Source of the DNA: Pseudoscleropodium purum
Taxonomy: Eukaryota; Streptophyta; Bryopsida; Hypnales; Brachytheciaceae
NCBI GenBank assembly: GCA_963969395.1
Contig: OZ017796.1
Coordinates: 44,940,243 to 45,004,242 of the forward strand
Reading direction: 5' to 3'
DNA length: 64,000 bases
The position numbers and the translations under genes are program-made. Below are positions 1-11,800 of the stretch, piece by piece. Position 1 is the first letter of the stretch; every line of letters begins with the position of its first letter. The notes beneath the pieces were generated by a model. That model saw only the letters and a list, made by a program, of their open reading frames with translations. It was not told the origin of the DNA and did not search any database.

Positions 1-780
1 TGAATTTGGTTTCTTAGATTTACATATATACAGAAAGCTTTGAATCAATCCATTTTGATTAATGACATGAAAGTTATGAGGAGCTTTTGTTTGTAGGTAG
101 TTATGGAACTCTAAGATAAATTTTGAAGTCCTTTATTCATCTCAATTCTTAATATTTTTGAAAAAAATGAAAGTTGTGGGTGTAGATTGTTTATTACAAT
201 ATTACAACCATTGGGATTGATAGTAAGATACTCCATATTGATAGTAAGAAAATAAAAGTCATTGAAGGCCACAATAGAATGACCCTAGATCTATGCAAAG
301 TCTTCAACTTAGGTGCCATTATTTAAGCACCCCAAATCTATGTGGATGGTGTCATATTTGAACATCATTTATAAATGTCGCCAACTCATCATTTATGATG
401 ATTTAAAGGTTGATAGCAACAATGGGATTGTAGAAATATATGCTCCCAATCTAAATACCACATCTATGAAACCTAGCCCCCTTCATGAACAAATCTCCAT
501 AGCACCAAAGTGGTCCCCAAATCCATTGTCAATAAAACTATTTAATGAAGCAACAAGTATAAAGTGCCTCATATGGGCAAAGCCAAGCTTGCTAGGAGAG
601 GAATGTTTCTTGATTGCTTGCCACTAACTCCCACAAGGTCATTGAATACAACCAACACTTACTCAACAGTCAAAATCAGTAAATGGAGTTTTTTAAGGGA
701 CAGAGGGAGTAACCAAATTGACCCAATGAGGGTGTCATTGACCAATTTGATGGCTTATTCCAATGACAGGTAACTCGATC
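1..780. other. intergenic, AT-rich, no supported gene
   Basis: Short open frames occur (for example 313-627 on the plus strand) but none resembles a known family or continues across a splice site. The stretch looks like old decayed repeat sequence. From about 780 to 1230 the composition becomes more balanced, which fits the 3' untranslated and flanking region of the minus-strand gene beginning at 1231. Confidence 0.4.
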
Positions 781-1230
781 ATTAACCAGTATGAAGGGTA
801 TGCTGCTTGTTCTTGAGAGAAGCCAAGCATTTAAATGATTGCTGCAATTCCTCTGACCTATCACCTCTCGTTCACAGCATCGTAGTTTAAGCACGAATAC
901 GTGCGGCATTGTCAGCTACTCTTACTCAAATGTCAAGCAATCTCTTCCAGTAGTAGAACTTGACCTTCAATGGGCTCAGCGGCAGTCTCCATTGAGAAAG
1001 GCGTGTTCCACCAGTGGGGACCACATGCAAACAGCGATGAATGAACTACCTATATCAAACAGAGCCAATTGGTACAAAGATCCAACATCAGCGGACGAGT
1101 CTCTTTGGTTCTTTGTATCGTAGATTGCAACCTCGAGACACCTTTACACTATCCAATGGCACATAAGCACATATAAAACATTAACTCTCACCTTCCGGGA
1201 GTAACTTCCGACCTTAATGGTTACCAGAGT

Positions 1231-3024
1231 CTAAATGCACCGAGGAAAATGAGTGCCTCCAACATAACCACCGGCCATTGATCTTCTCACGCTTTGTTCA
1301 AACTGACGAGGATTATCCCTCAACACTTCTGCAGCCTCATGATTGAGGGGGTCATCTGGATTAGGATCCTGAAAAACAAAATTTGATTAGCCACCAGCAA
1401 TACTATCCACATTCTCATGAAGTCCAGTGAAGTGACATGATGGAAAATATCAGCGAGGTATCAATGAAATGATGATCGTGAAAGTAGATTCCCATGAAAC
1501 TGTGCAGCCAAGGCCCTATCTTCAACCACGACATATTGTATTGAACATATTATCACAGCATTGTATATCAAAATTAACTCAAGCTCAAGAGCTTTACTTT
1601 GCTTACATCCTGAACTTTGCTCAAGGAGAGCTTACTGGACAATTTGGAACATCTTTGAACTACGTACGATTCTTGTACACAGAAGTGAGGCATGAAAGTA
1701 AATCGACAACCATCGACACTAGGTTCAGACTGACACCTCATAAGGCAAAATCTAACAACAGATGATTACGCTGTCAAATGGGGTAAAAAACGATCCCGAA
1801 AGAAGATCCTAAAAGAAGATTTCGTCACTTGCCCTGGATATAGATGAAAAGAATGCACACTATTGCAAGAGTCTTGATCATCTAGTAAATGCAGAACATT
1901 CAGATATGAAATCAACATATGTCTTTTTCTGTACGCAACGGCAAGTTTCTTTAGGGGGGTAAACAGGAAAAAGAGCGCTTACCAAGAAAAGATACTGAAG
2001 GCCATAAATGATGGAGTTGATACTTAGAACAGGTTTCCAATCCTCCCGGAGAATATTCAAACACACATTACCCTCCAGATCTATATTAGGATGGTATACC
2101 TGCGCCAATATCACTGTCGAACATCAGAACGATCATTTGATTAAAAAAAGCCTACACGATGATGCGATCATCAGTTCAATTTTGAGAGAACAGGAAGTAG
2201 ATGACATACACAAAGTAGCAATGAGGTTTCCTCTGTTCAAATATTCTCATACCTTGGTCTTGCACTTCACTTTGGGTGCTTCGTGAGGATACACCTGTGA
2301 GATTGAGAAACTGAAGATGAATGTACCACCTCTGCATAAACATATCAGTAGCAACCACTGAGACCATTGCAATTATAAATATCTGCCGCGTATCATTAGT
2401 ATTCCTCAGCCTAAACTTGAAATCTTCAAAATCACATACTAGTGTCACATTTCCGAATTCATCACCTCCCTATTCAGGAAGCAGTTGAATCTTAAGTGGA
2501 CCGCGGATAACACAGAAATCAGCACCATAGAAGAATCAGTAGAGGGCAAGGAAATAGCTGAGAAATGGAACACGGACTCACTGGTAGTGTCCTTCATCTG
2601 GTCGGATGGTGATCTCGAAGCTGAGAAGATTGTCCTTGCCATTTGGGAAGTGTATAGCGGTAGTCTTGGCCAAATTCAACTCACTTATATCTGCAGCAAC
2701 AACTCACACTTGTTAAACCCTGTCAGAACGAAATTGGAAAGATATCAAAAGAATGTAGACCAAAACATTCTCCGAAAGCGATTATACGCAAAGCAACACT
2801 GATATCTTAGAAAAGGTAAACCCACCACGGAGAGGCTAACCGTGAGTCAGCAAGAAAATGACATGGAGGATAATTTCTCAGAAAAGTGGATGAGAGAAAA
2901 GAATGCAAAGACCAGGACCTTTTTGGACCCGTAATTCACCAGCGCTTTGCTTCTTGATAGGTCGGCCATTATTATTCTGAGCATCTTCTTTTTGCTTCTG
3001 CTTAACACTAAATAGTTTAATCAT
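1231..3024 (-). CDS. RCE1: NEDD8/RUB-conjugating enzyme E2 (UBC12 family)
   Basis: E2 enzyme that accepts NEDD8/RUB from the heterodimeric E1 as a thioester and passes it to cullins, activating cullin-RING ubiquitin ligases. The coding exons, in transcript order, are 2919-3024, 2582-2690, 2253-2331, 1983-2099 and 1231-1368 (minus strand). They join in phase (106+109+79+117+138 nt) into 182 residues, the usual family length of about 183. All four introns have GT...AG ends. The product begins [14 protein letters not shown], the UBC12-specific E1-docking tail, and keeps the E2 core. [18 protein letters not shown] carries the catalytic cysteine at about residue 111, as in the human protein, and the chain ends [13 protein letters not shown]. 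An upstream in-frame ATG at 3081 lies inside a probable 5'UTR intron (3053-3588), so the start at 3024 is preferred. No frameshift or stop is seen, so the gene looks functional. Confidence 0.95.
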
Positions 3025-3588
3025 CGTGAGTCCGCGTTCGCCCTCGCCCCTTCTGCAAAAACCAACAATCCTAAAGATCAATATACAGTCACCATAAATT
3101 CAGCTTTAAAATCTCGGTAAAAGACTTCAGCAGACACTTCCCACTCTTAGCAACAAATCCCCGAGGGGAACCAGTACAACATTTAAGGCAACATTCGATC
3201 CAGTCCAACTCAGTCCACAAGACTTTGCGAGCAGCTCCAGAGTGGATCCATCGTCAAGTAGGTCAGAACGCAACGTCCATTCACACAAAATTGTCCGTCT
3301 AAACATGGGAGTAGAAATATCAAATTCATGCCCACATCGCGTACAACCACGCACCATCAAGTACATGCCATTCTGCAAACCGGTCAAAAACGCATACACC
3401 TAAATCCTCATCAGAAAGAGAAGCGACCACGAATTCTCGCCACAGCACACGAATCGCGCGGCATCGATACACCCACAACCTCACGACACAAACCACAAGA
3501 AGCGTGCTCCGAATTGCCCTGCGACTCGCCAATGAGGAAAAACTCCTCCCCCACCCAGGAGAGTGGAAGACAGGACTCGGTTATGTAC

Positions 3589-3900
3589 CTGAGAGGCAGG
3601 AGGTGAAGGGCCTGAAGGACGACGGACAGCGAAGCTCCAGGCAAAGACAGCGGCAAGGAGACGGGAGGAGAGTGCGATTGCACCAACGGATGCAAATCAC
3701 AAGAAACAGAGCCAATGAGGGAGGGTGCGAGTGTTTCTAGGGGTTTCGAACAAACTAAGACGACAACGACGACGACGACGACCATGACGGAGACGAAGAC
3801 GGAGATTCCTCGCCGGCGATGCAGCCATCACGCCGTGCCTCTTGGTTTCCTGCGCTGCTGTCCGACGGGTCCACTTCTCCGTTCGTTGGAAGACGAAAGA
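3589..3900 (-). other. probable 5'UTR exon and promoter-proximal region of the UBC12-like gene
   Basis: On the minus strand a good donor (CTCAG|GTACAT, intron beginning at 3588) pairs with an acceptor (TTTTTGCAG ending at 3053) that lies 29 bases before the ATG at 3024. This predicts a leader intron of about 536 bp. The region upstream is GC- and CpG-rich compared with its surroundings, as expected for a transcription start region. The outer limit near 3900 is a guess. Long minus-strand open frames here are by-products of the ACG/GTC repeat. Confidence 0.55.
3760..3783. repeat. ACG/CGT trinucleotide microsatellite
   Basis: About seven imperfect ACG units lie in the leader or promoter region of the UBC12-like gene. 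On the minus strand this reads as GTC repeats and creates an artificial poly-valine open frame. Confidence 0.8.
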
Positions 3901-3970
3901 GGACGAAAGAAGAACGCTGGCCAGGTCCGTTCGTCTATTGAAAGTTTAAGATAGGACGTTTGAACCCCCG

Positions 3971-4834
3971 TAAGGACTTGATTCATTGTGAAATGGTCAA
4001 ACTTCTTATCTGAGCTAATTTTAGCCTTTTCAGTAGTGTTCAAACAGAAATCTAATATTTTTACTACTTGAAACTCTGAATTCTATATCACTTGGAGAAA
4101 TTGCAGTTTGTTTCATGAAAATTTCTATTGTTATCATTTTTGTTGCAAAAAATGAACATAAATGAGTAAAAATTGCAAAAACAATCCAAATTATTTGAAA
4201 CTTTTTTGAAAAGTAAAAGTAGCAATGGAGATTAGCATGAAAAATTTTCAATTGGTTATTTTATTTTTTACACCCAAAATAGCCACATCAAACACCTTGA
4301 AGTCAAATTTGACTATCAAACCAAATTTATTCTTTTATTTAATTGATGTACAAAATTTTTATATTTTATGCTAGTAGAAAAATAAATTATTTATTTATTA
4401 TTTTTTCAATAATTTTGAAGGAAAAATAAAATTATTGTGATTTTTCAAAGCTAAAGGTGAAAATAAAATTATATCAATTACAATATATATTAGAATTATA
4501 TATAATTTTAATTGTAAACGAAGAGTGGAATGAGAAACATAATTTAAATTTTATGTTTTATAATTTAAATTCAAAATACATTTTTTTATTTTTAAATATG
4601 AATGAAAAGCACACCGTTTTGTGTTATTTGGATTTAACATATTGAACTTTCAATTGCAATAACTCTTTCAATTTCTTACATTTCTCAAAACTTTAAAATG
4701 GAATAGAAACAAAACTTGTCAAGCTTCGTTTTCTTAGTTGAAATCAATTTCCAAAAATAGTTATTTAAAAAGTTGTAATGGAGGTTGACTAAGGCGCATT
4801 CACTTTTGGGATGCCTATGCGTTTAAAGATTAAT
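3971..4834 (+). repeat. dispersed repeat, copy 1 (inverted partner at 46956-47814)
   Basis: Read on the reverse strand, this stretch matches 46956-47814 over nearly its whole length. Shared landmarks include 'gaaatggtcaaacttcttat', 'gatgtggctattttgggtgt' and 'catcccaaaagtggatgcacc'-like sequence near the outer end. The similarity starts abruptly at 'taaggactt' and stops at 'tttaaagattaat', so it behaves as a unit of about 860 bp. It encodes nothing recognisable and is probably a non-autonomous transposon. It lies directly upstream of the UBC12-like promoter region. Confidence 0.8.
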
Positions 4835-6320
4835 ATTAAGCATCCTCTAAATGTGCACACTTGATTTCTATAGAAAGAAGTGTGCAATATAAGGGCACCT
4901 TCAAAAATTCAAAGAATAGTTATTATGAAACTCATGGTATGAATTCTTTCTTGCTTATAAAATCCACTAAACCATTCATTAAAGTAATTTTAAAATTGCA
5001 CAGAACATGGGACAAAAAAAATTCAATTTCAATTGTGGTGCTAGCTTGAAGTTGTAGGTGCAAAACATTAAAATGTCCTATTATAGTGGGTATAGTGACT
5101 AGTTTTCAAAACCTGAACCTTTACATTTCTACTGCCCATTTTAATACTATTTATAGGATTTTCAATTTTTGTGTTTTTTTCTTCTATTGTACATGTATAA
5201 TGCATTAATTTATATGAATCATTTAATATATGATGTCTATATATGATGTTTATATATGTACAATTTGTGTAGGTTGTGTTCAACAATAGTTAGATTGTAC
5301 ATGTTGCAATAATCAACCCTAAAAACACATTTAAATTTTCAATTTAGAATAGGGACATGTTTAAATGCCCCAAATTTCACTTTTAACTACCAAAGGGTGT
5401 AAGAAAATGGTCAAAAAGTAGAAGTACAAATAGATAAGGGCATCTTATTAGAATGATGCCATCATTCTAATATCTTTTAGCATGCATTAATGTGCATATA
5501 CAAGTATTCTATAAGCCTTCAATTGTATGTTTGAGTTTATAATAAACAAGTGTACATTAAGATTAGGTTTGATGAAACTTCACGTGCTTTCTAATCTAAT
5601 GGCTTAAGTGCCTTAGACACATGAGTAATATTAAAAGAGGTAACATTGCTTTTTTCTTAAATACTAGTTTTATCCATTCTAACACTCTTCCAATCAATTT
5701 TAAAACTACTACATATTGTCTACTTAAAAACCTTTTCATGTACTTTTACAATTTTGCTTATACTCTAATTGGTTTTGAAAGTAAATTTTCAAATTTTTTA
5801 TAAAAATATCTTTACAATAAGAATTTTTTTCCAATCAATTTGATGAAATTTAAGAAAAGAATTTTTTCTTGTAAAGTTATAAGCAAAATTATGCTAAAAA
5901 TTCAAAATGGATTTGGGCATTAATCCCTTCAATCCCTGATCCTATTTCAACACGAACACAAGAAAACTAGAAACTCAATACTATATCAACATTACCTTAT
6001 GCCACAAGGAAAGATAAAAATGCAGATGGAACCAAGGCTTTTTCTTTGACTTCATAGTGCTAGATTGAACAAAAAAAAAATAATTTGGCTAAAAAATGAT
6101 GACAATTTATGAATTTTTTTGCCAAAAAACTTCAAATTAAGAAAAAAAATTTGAATGAAATTGCCTGATTGTGGATGAAAACAAAATTATGGATATGTAA
6201 TATATACTAATGTGATATTTTCTACCCAATATGTGGATGAATGTTGAAATTTGGAAGACCACTACAACATTTAGTATTGCTACTTTGGCACTTCATAAAA
6301 AATGAAAAAAAAAGCCTTAG
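4835..6320. other. intergenic AT-rich sequence
   Basis: There are poly-A/T tracts and short open frames below any coding expectation. No gene, tRNA or complete transposable element is recognised. Confidence 0.5.
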
Positions 6321-7088
6321 ATGGAACTATAGCTCTCATAAGTTTTACATACTTCAAAAATTGCTATAACTAATCAAGAAATTAGATTTTCTCACTAAGT
6401 TTAAGACATGTTGAAGTACAAGTAACACACTTATATAAAATGATTTTTCAAAAAAATTAAAAATACTTTTTTTATTTTTTAATAATTTAATCAAATTTAT
6501 TAGTGAAAAACTTTCAATACAAATAATTTTTTTAAAGATTTTAAGTATTACTAAGTAGAATGAGAATTCTTTTTAGAATTTTTTTGTAAGAATTTCACAA
6601 ATTTTAATACTCTATTGAATGAAACATTCCTGAATAAAATATGATTCCAAATTTTTACAGTTCTTATTATTCACTCTAAAATTCTCTAAAAAATCATGAA
6701 ATCTGAAATAATATATAAATTTTTTATATTTTTCAAAATTTCTACAATTTTTGGAGATTTTTGGAGTGAACTATAAAAAAATATGAATATTTGGAGCCAT
6801 ATTTTAGTCAATAATATATTTCACTCAATAAAATTTTAAAATTCATGAACTTCATGCCAGAAAATTCTAAAAAGAATTCTCATTCTACTCACTAAAAAAT
6901 ATTGAAAAATATTTACTTGTTCCAAAAACAAATTGCCTAATATGCTAGATTAAATTATTAAAAAATCAAAAAGCGTTTATAAAATTTGGAAAATTCATTT
7001 TATGCAAGTGTGTTACTTGTACCACATGTCCAAATTTTATGGCAATTTTTGTAAGTGTACAGAATATTTTGAGAGCTACTGTAACCCA
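6321..7088. mobile_element. foldback element with long inverted arms
   Basis: The left arm (tagctctcataagttttaca from about 6330, later gacatgttgaagtacaagtaacacactta) is mirrored by the right arm (taagtgtgttacttgtaccacatgtc, ending ...tgagagcta near 7079). The pairing also includes 'gagaattctttttagaattt' with its complement near 6870, so the arms run for about 350 bp on each side of a centre near 6700. No protein is encoded. This is a MITE or foldback-type non-autonomous DNA transposon. The target duplication is unclear. Confidence 0.75.
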
Positions 7089-7461
7089 CATGAAAAGGAT
7101 GAAGTTTCACACGTGACGAGCAAGAGTGTCAGAGAATCTAGTCTCGGCTGATAGAACTGAATCCTCAGGATAAATAGAAGCATAAGACTATCCATCAGCG
7201 ACGCACTTGTCGAAAGAGACAATCATGTCGATCCACATAACCATGTACAAACAGGAAAATATGCGAGAAGAACAAAATCATAACCATAGAGATGTCGAGA
7301 ATGACTAGCTTGCAAGTGTCCCTTAAAATATGATAGACTTCATTAATATACATGATACCGTGTATCCACCAAAAGCACACAAGACCACTACAAGCTTGTG
7401 CCCATTTGGAGGACGCTCAGTGCTGAATCACTGTGCTATATCAAATGAATACCTAAGAAAG
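7089..7461 (-). other. probable 3' flank/3'UTR of the dolichol kinase gene
   Basis: The composition becomes more balanced here than in the foldback element on the left. The only open frame (7195-7380, minus) is short and unlike any family I know. The position right after the kinase stop codon suggests transcribed 3' sequence, but no clear polyadenylation signal could be assigned. Confidence 0.35.
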
Positions 7462-9156
7462 TCACAAAGATAACAGGCTGTAATAGACAATTGGAACAAA
7501 AGCATTGTCCAGTTGCGAGGTGAAGGCTTCCACAAGACCCGCACATGTGGCCGCGACTACCATTGATCCAATTTGATCAACCAGGGGAAACATTGGTGGC
7601 ATGAAGGAAACAAGAACCGAAACTGCGAAGATACTTAGTATCCCAGCGATGGTCCCTTCCCATGTCTTCTTACTCAAACTGCTCAATCGCATGGAACCAA
7701 AATTGTACCCTACCACAGAGGCCATAGTATCGCCAATGCCCAGGCTCAGAATCCCTGCGTAGGCTGCCAGTGGTCTGTCTGTTGAGCTCAGCCAGACGGG
7801 AATAGCACAGCCCAGTAACAAGGAGAAATGACTAATGATTAGGACGTCCGAGTCTCTGGAATCCGTAAAAGCTTTCAAAAACGAGTGGATCTTCTCACCA
7901 AGGGGAGGAATTCTCCACACCCTAATTGTTTCCACAAGTACAAAAACTCCGAATGCCAGAGCAAAGGAGATTCGCAAAAAGTCGACTTGGAAGGCCAGGG
8001 CAGGCACGAACATGACTACGGCCATGACGTGAAACCCCTTCCGTATCATTATCCTTGCCATCTGCTTCCTCAAGGTCATTTGATGCAAAAACAGGCCGAT
8101 TACGAGCACCCAGTATACGCACAACCCCACTCTTTGAACTGGCTGGTTCATCAGGAAGCGCAGAATCCAAAGGACAGGATGCTGAGGTACTCCTACTACA
8201 AGACGCAACCAAGCTGGGGCAACCCAGAACACCACGGCCAGAACAGTGAAGCAAAACAATGCAGCTCTTGGAGCCGATTCCAAAATTGGTTCTTTCTTCT
8301 CCACGACCTCCAATGACAGAGAGCTCAGAAGCTTTTTGTACAACACCGGTACAAGCAGCATTCCCAGCACTATTGCGTGCACGATAGGAAGAACAGGATC
8401 TACATCCTCTACCGGCGTCAATTCTGGCTTCACCATATTGAGCAACAGTTTCCACGATGGCTCCAAAATTGAATTGCTCAAATAGAGTGTGAACCCATGC
8501 GCTACCAGCATCGCCTCTCCCGCTGACGTACAAGAAGGAAACGCTTGCAGGAAATAGTGAAAAAAGAATACACTCCCAGCTGCATTTACGATACACCAAA
8601 TCACGCCAGTGGCGAACCCTAATTGCAACAACACCACCAACAAAACCCCGATCACGGTTACTGCCCTTCGGAATTCCCAATTTTTGTGCCCGGGTTCCAA
8701 TGAACTCAACCTGTCCCTCTTCGCGCTAGTCTCTAACAATTTTCCATTCCTCTCTTTCACAACCTCCTGCTTTCCATCCCTTTCCCCTCTCCAAACCAAA
8801 ACCGCCAGCAAAGTAAAACTGCACGCGATGGAGCTCCAAAATTCTACGCGAGCCCACTCCAATCCTGGTGCTTGAGCCAGGCGAGAAGCCATCAACAACG
8901 GCGGAGTCATCGCCCCGAGCAGAATTCCCGGCGCTTGCGTAGCGCGGAAGCTCAAACTCGTCCCGTTCTCGCTGCCACTCCTCTCCACCATCCACGCGCA
9001 CGCAACCAGCAGCATCAAAGACGCAATCACGCCTGCGCCGCATACCCCCCCAACGACGACCACAACCCTAATCACAATCAGCAGCACCACTGCGGCTTCC
9101 TGCCATAGCGGTATGACCGATTCACCACGCGACCGCATCTCAACCCGCCAATTCAT
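7462..9156 (-). CDS. dolichol kinase (SEC59/DOK1/EVAN family)
   Basis: CTP-dependent ER-membrane kinase that makes dolichyl phosphate, the lipid carrier for N-glycans, GPI anchors and O-mannosylation. It is a single uninterrupted frame of 564 residues, close to the roughly 570 residues of plant relatives. Many hydrophobic segments span the chain (for example near 21-55, 107-122, 163-200, 257-273, 300-325, 344-358, 376-412, 439-455). The C-terminal kinase domain carries RKGFH at about 372, an acidic DSRDSD loop near 432, SLGIGDTMASVVGYNFG at 471-487 and KKTWEGT at 496-502, which correspond to the CTP-binding region of the family, and EAFTSQLDNAFVP near 543. Upstream of the ATG at 9156 an in-frame TGA lies five codons away, so this is the longest possible start. 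The absence of introns is notable beside the intron-rich neighbours. The frame is intact, so the gene is probably functional. Confidence 0.93.
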   Translation of the reverse strand: MNWRVEMRSRGESVIPLWQEAAVVLLIVIRVVVVVGGVCGAGVIASLMLLVACAWMVERSGSENGTSLSFRATQAPGILLGAMTPPLLMASRLAQAPGLEWARVEFWSSIACSFTLLAVLVWRGERDGKQEVVKERNGKLLETSAKRDRLSSLEPGHKNWEFRRAVTVIGVLLVVLLQLGFATGVIWCIVNAAGSVFFFHYFLQAFPSCTSAGEAMLVAHGFTLYLSNSILEPSWKLLLNMVKPELTPVEDVDPVLPIVHAIVLGMLLVPVLYKKLLSSLSLEVVEKKEPILESAPRAALFCFTVLAVVFWVAPAWLRLVVGVPQHPVLWILRFLMNQPVQRVGLCVYWVLVIGLFLHQMTLRKQMARIMIRKGFHVMAVVMFVPALAFQVDFLRISFALAFGVFVLVETIRVWRIPPLGEKIHSFLKAFTDSRDSDVLIISHFSLLLGCAIPVWLSSTDRPLAAYAGILSLGIGDTMASVVGYNFGSMRLSSLSKKTWEGTIAGILSIFAVSVLVSFMPPMFPLVDQIGSMVVAATCAGLVEAFTSQLDNAFVPIVYYSLLSL

Positions 9157-9480
9157 CGTGATTGCAAGTCAGATCACATCAAATTTCCTCGTGGATCGCC
9201 ACCAAATCCGCCTTCCAAAACCGAAATCGCAAGTGCACCATGGCGAAGAATCGCGAGGCCTTGAGAAGATTCATTCCTGGACAGCGAACGCGTTTGTCAT
9301 TCACGGGGACGGAGACGAAGGTGATGGAGCCGTCGACATTGAAGTCCGGGAGCAGCTGAGGAAAGACTTGAGAAGCCTGCTATGTAAGCACACGGCCACA
9401 CGAGGTCGGGTTTTGACTTGGGAGTTGACAAGTTTTCCAAGCGGGGTGTTTTATTTCTTGTTTCTGGGGGCAAAGTAGTT
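9157..9480. promoter_or_regulatory. 5' region of dolichol kinase; possible divergent transcription
   Basis: This GC-richer island holds the kinase leader and promoter. On the plus strand an ATG at 9240 opens a 39-codon frame (MAKNREALRRF...), and an overlapping frame runs to 9478 with a possible donor (CTAT|GTAAGC) near 9385. Neither matches a family I know and no continuing exon is seen downstream, so I do not call a gene. Beyond 9480 the sequence becomes AT-rich repeat DNA. Confidence 0.4.
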
Positions 9481-11800
9481 CACATGAAGCTCTTTACATC
9501 CACCGTCGTGAATGAAACACGGAAATTTTGGATGATAAATCATTTATTCATGCGGATGCATATGAACTTCATAAAAAGTACAAATAACAAAAGAAGATAT
9601 GAATGATATTTACCTCTAAATTAACTTCTAAATTCCTTGCAACCAAATTGTGGTTTTTGAGGATTTGGTCAAATGCTACAATTTGACTTGTGACCTGTTC
9701 ATGCATAAAATTTATACACTTCTGAAACAAATGTGGAAATATAATTTGCGCATATGGATAAATTTGGATGTATTTTTTTTCATGAAATTTTGAATGATTT
9801 GGCTTCAAAAATTCAATTTCTATAATTATTGAAGAACTTGTGAAGAGTGGTCACTTGACAATTTTTTTGACACATGGGGACATTCCGAAGTCAGTGACTA
9901 AAAAACAATGGCATGAAAAATCACCTTAGAATCATAAAAATTGTTATTAAATATATATTTATAGATAAATTAATTTTTTTCTCTACACCTTGCTATGTCC
10001 ATTAGGCTCAAAGGTCTTTGAATATGGATGTGTATTTTGATTCTTGTTATGGTAAATAGCTTAGGAAATACAGAAAATAAAGAATTATTGTAGCAACTTG
10101 TTTTGAAGCACCTTACATATTTCTTTCTCAAAGTCACTTTTCAACAATATTAACCTTTAGGCTAATCCAAGTATTAAATCATTTTCTTAAAGCTAAAATG
10201 AAAAGGCATTTTTTTCTAAAACTAGTTAGAAATCCTTGTTCTTGAAGAGTTAAGAATTATATACCACTGCACTAAAAGAAATGCATGTTTGAAACCATGT
10301 TCATCCCCTATGTTTTCGTGTTGGACTGGTTGTTGAATATGATTCTTATGGCCGAGCACAACATGCATGTTGAAATTCATGTTTAAGAAGAAGAGCAATG
10401 CTCATCATAAAGAGGAATTGGATAACACACTTGTAATTGACAAAGAATATGTGATGGTACATGTAGTTGTTGTTTGTCAGAAGATGAAAGAAGTTTATCT
10501 GAACATGGAACTAACATGGACATGTGTTGGCTTCTTTGGAGCCTTAGAGGACCATGTGGTAACATTTCAATTACAAAATGTGTTAGAATGAATGAAAAGT
10601 GTAGATGATAGATTCTTCCAATTAGTTAAGAAGATGTGCAATGGTAGAAGTTATAAATGCAAAATAGGGTAGTACACTTGTTTGTCCTCTTCTATGTTAG
10701 AGTGTTTGTTTGTTTTTTTTGAAAATTTCATGATAAGTAACTCAAAGCACATGGAGAACAAGCGGAATAATGTTTTTCAAAGTGTACTATGTGAACATAA
10801 ATAGAATAAATGTGCTAACTTGAACATTATGTTTTCTTCAAAATGCATTGTAAATTTGGAACAAAAGAAATAGAAGTTACTTATGGAAAGCAAAGCTCAC
10901 AACATTCGGTAATGATAATATTCTATGATGAACATATTCCTTAATTGCACATTAAGTAAAAATAAAAAAGCATTAGTTCATGAGAATAAGTTATATATTA
11001 GTTGCATGTTGAACACAATGTATTTGGAAATGAAGTGTCCCTCGCTAGTTTCAATTGTAATTGAAGATATTACATACTTTTTGTTGGAGTTAGTAGAGAA
11101 TTAATTACAAATCTAGATGTACATCCATCTTGCTAAAGCGACAAGCAATATATGTAAGAATGTGTGAAGAATAGAGAAGTATGTACTATGTAAGTAGCAT
11201 TGCCATTTAACTTTATAGTTGTCATATACGTTTGCTTTGCTTGATTGCAAGCACATGTTCAATAAAATTCAACATTGCACTTCAAGGACTTTGTAGGAAT
11301 GAATTTCATACAAACGTAGTTTTTTAGTTGCATAGTCCTATACATAGTATGTTTCTTTGGAGTATGTACATGTGAGGAATTTAAAACATTCCTCTCATTT
11401 GCGTTGCCCTTAACACGGAAATTTTGAATACCATCCTCATATAGCTATTGCAATAGTGAATATTAGACCTTGAACATGAATGTAGCCCTTGTTCTTTATT
11501 TTGAACCTTCAACTACAAACATGAAAATGCTCTTCGAGTGAGACATTTGTGTAACTAGCAAATGTTGTTTAGTTCAAACATGTCTGACAAGAACTTCTAA
11601 ACAAACATTCAATTATAATGTTAGACTACATATTGTACAAAGAATTTTGATACAAATTTAGGGGAAATTTTTCCTTCACTGGGTGTAAAACCTATGATTG
11701 CCTATAGAATTAAAGACATGAATTTCTTTTTCAAAATTTCAACCATTTTTTTCAAAAATTGTAGTGACAGTTTCAATACCTAATGTTGACAATGCTACAT
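9481..11800. other. AT-rich repeat-derived spacer; possible left part of a CACTA element
   Basis: No gene is recognised. At 10270 the sequence CACTAAAAGAAATGC resembles a CACTA-superfamily terminus, and short ATGTTGAA/CATGTT-type motifs follow it. This could be the outer end of the element whose transposase relic lies at 11801-14876, but no matching TAGTG end with a 3-bp duplication was found. Confidence 0.3.

Noticed and set aside
313..627. 104-codon plus-strand open frame
   Set aside because: No domain resemblance, low-complexity composition and overlap with other frames; probably a decayed repeat.
3411..3785. 124-codon minus-strand frame beginning with poly-valine
   Set aside because: Produced by the ACG/GTC microsatellite and GC-rich leader; it crosses the predicted leader splice donor.
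7922..8680. 252-codon minus-strand frame
   Set aside because: Shadow frame inside the dolichol kinase coding sequence.
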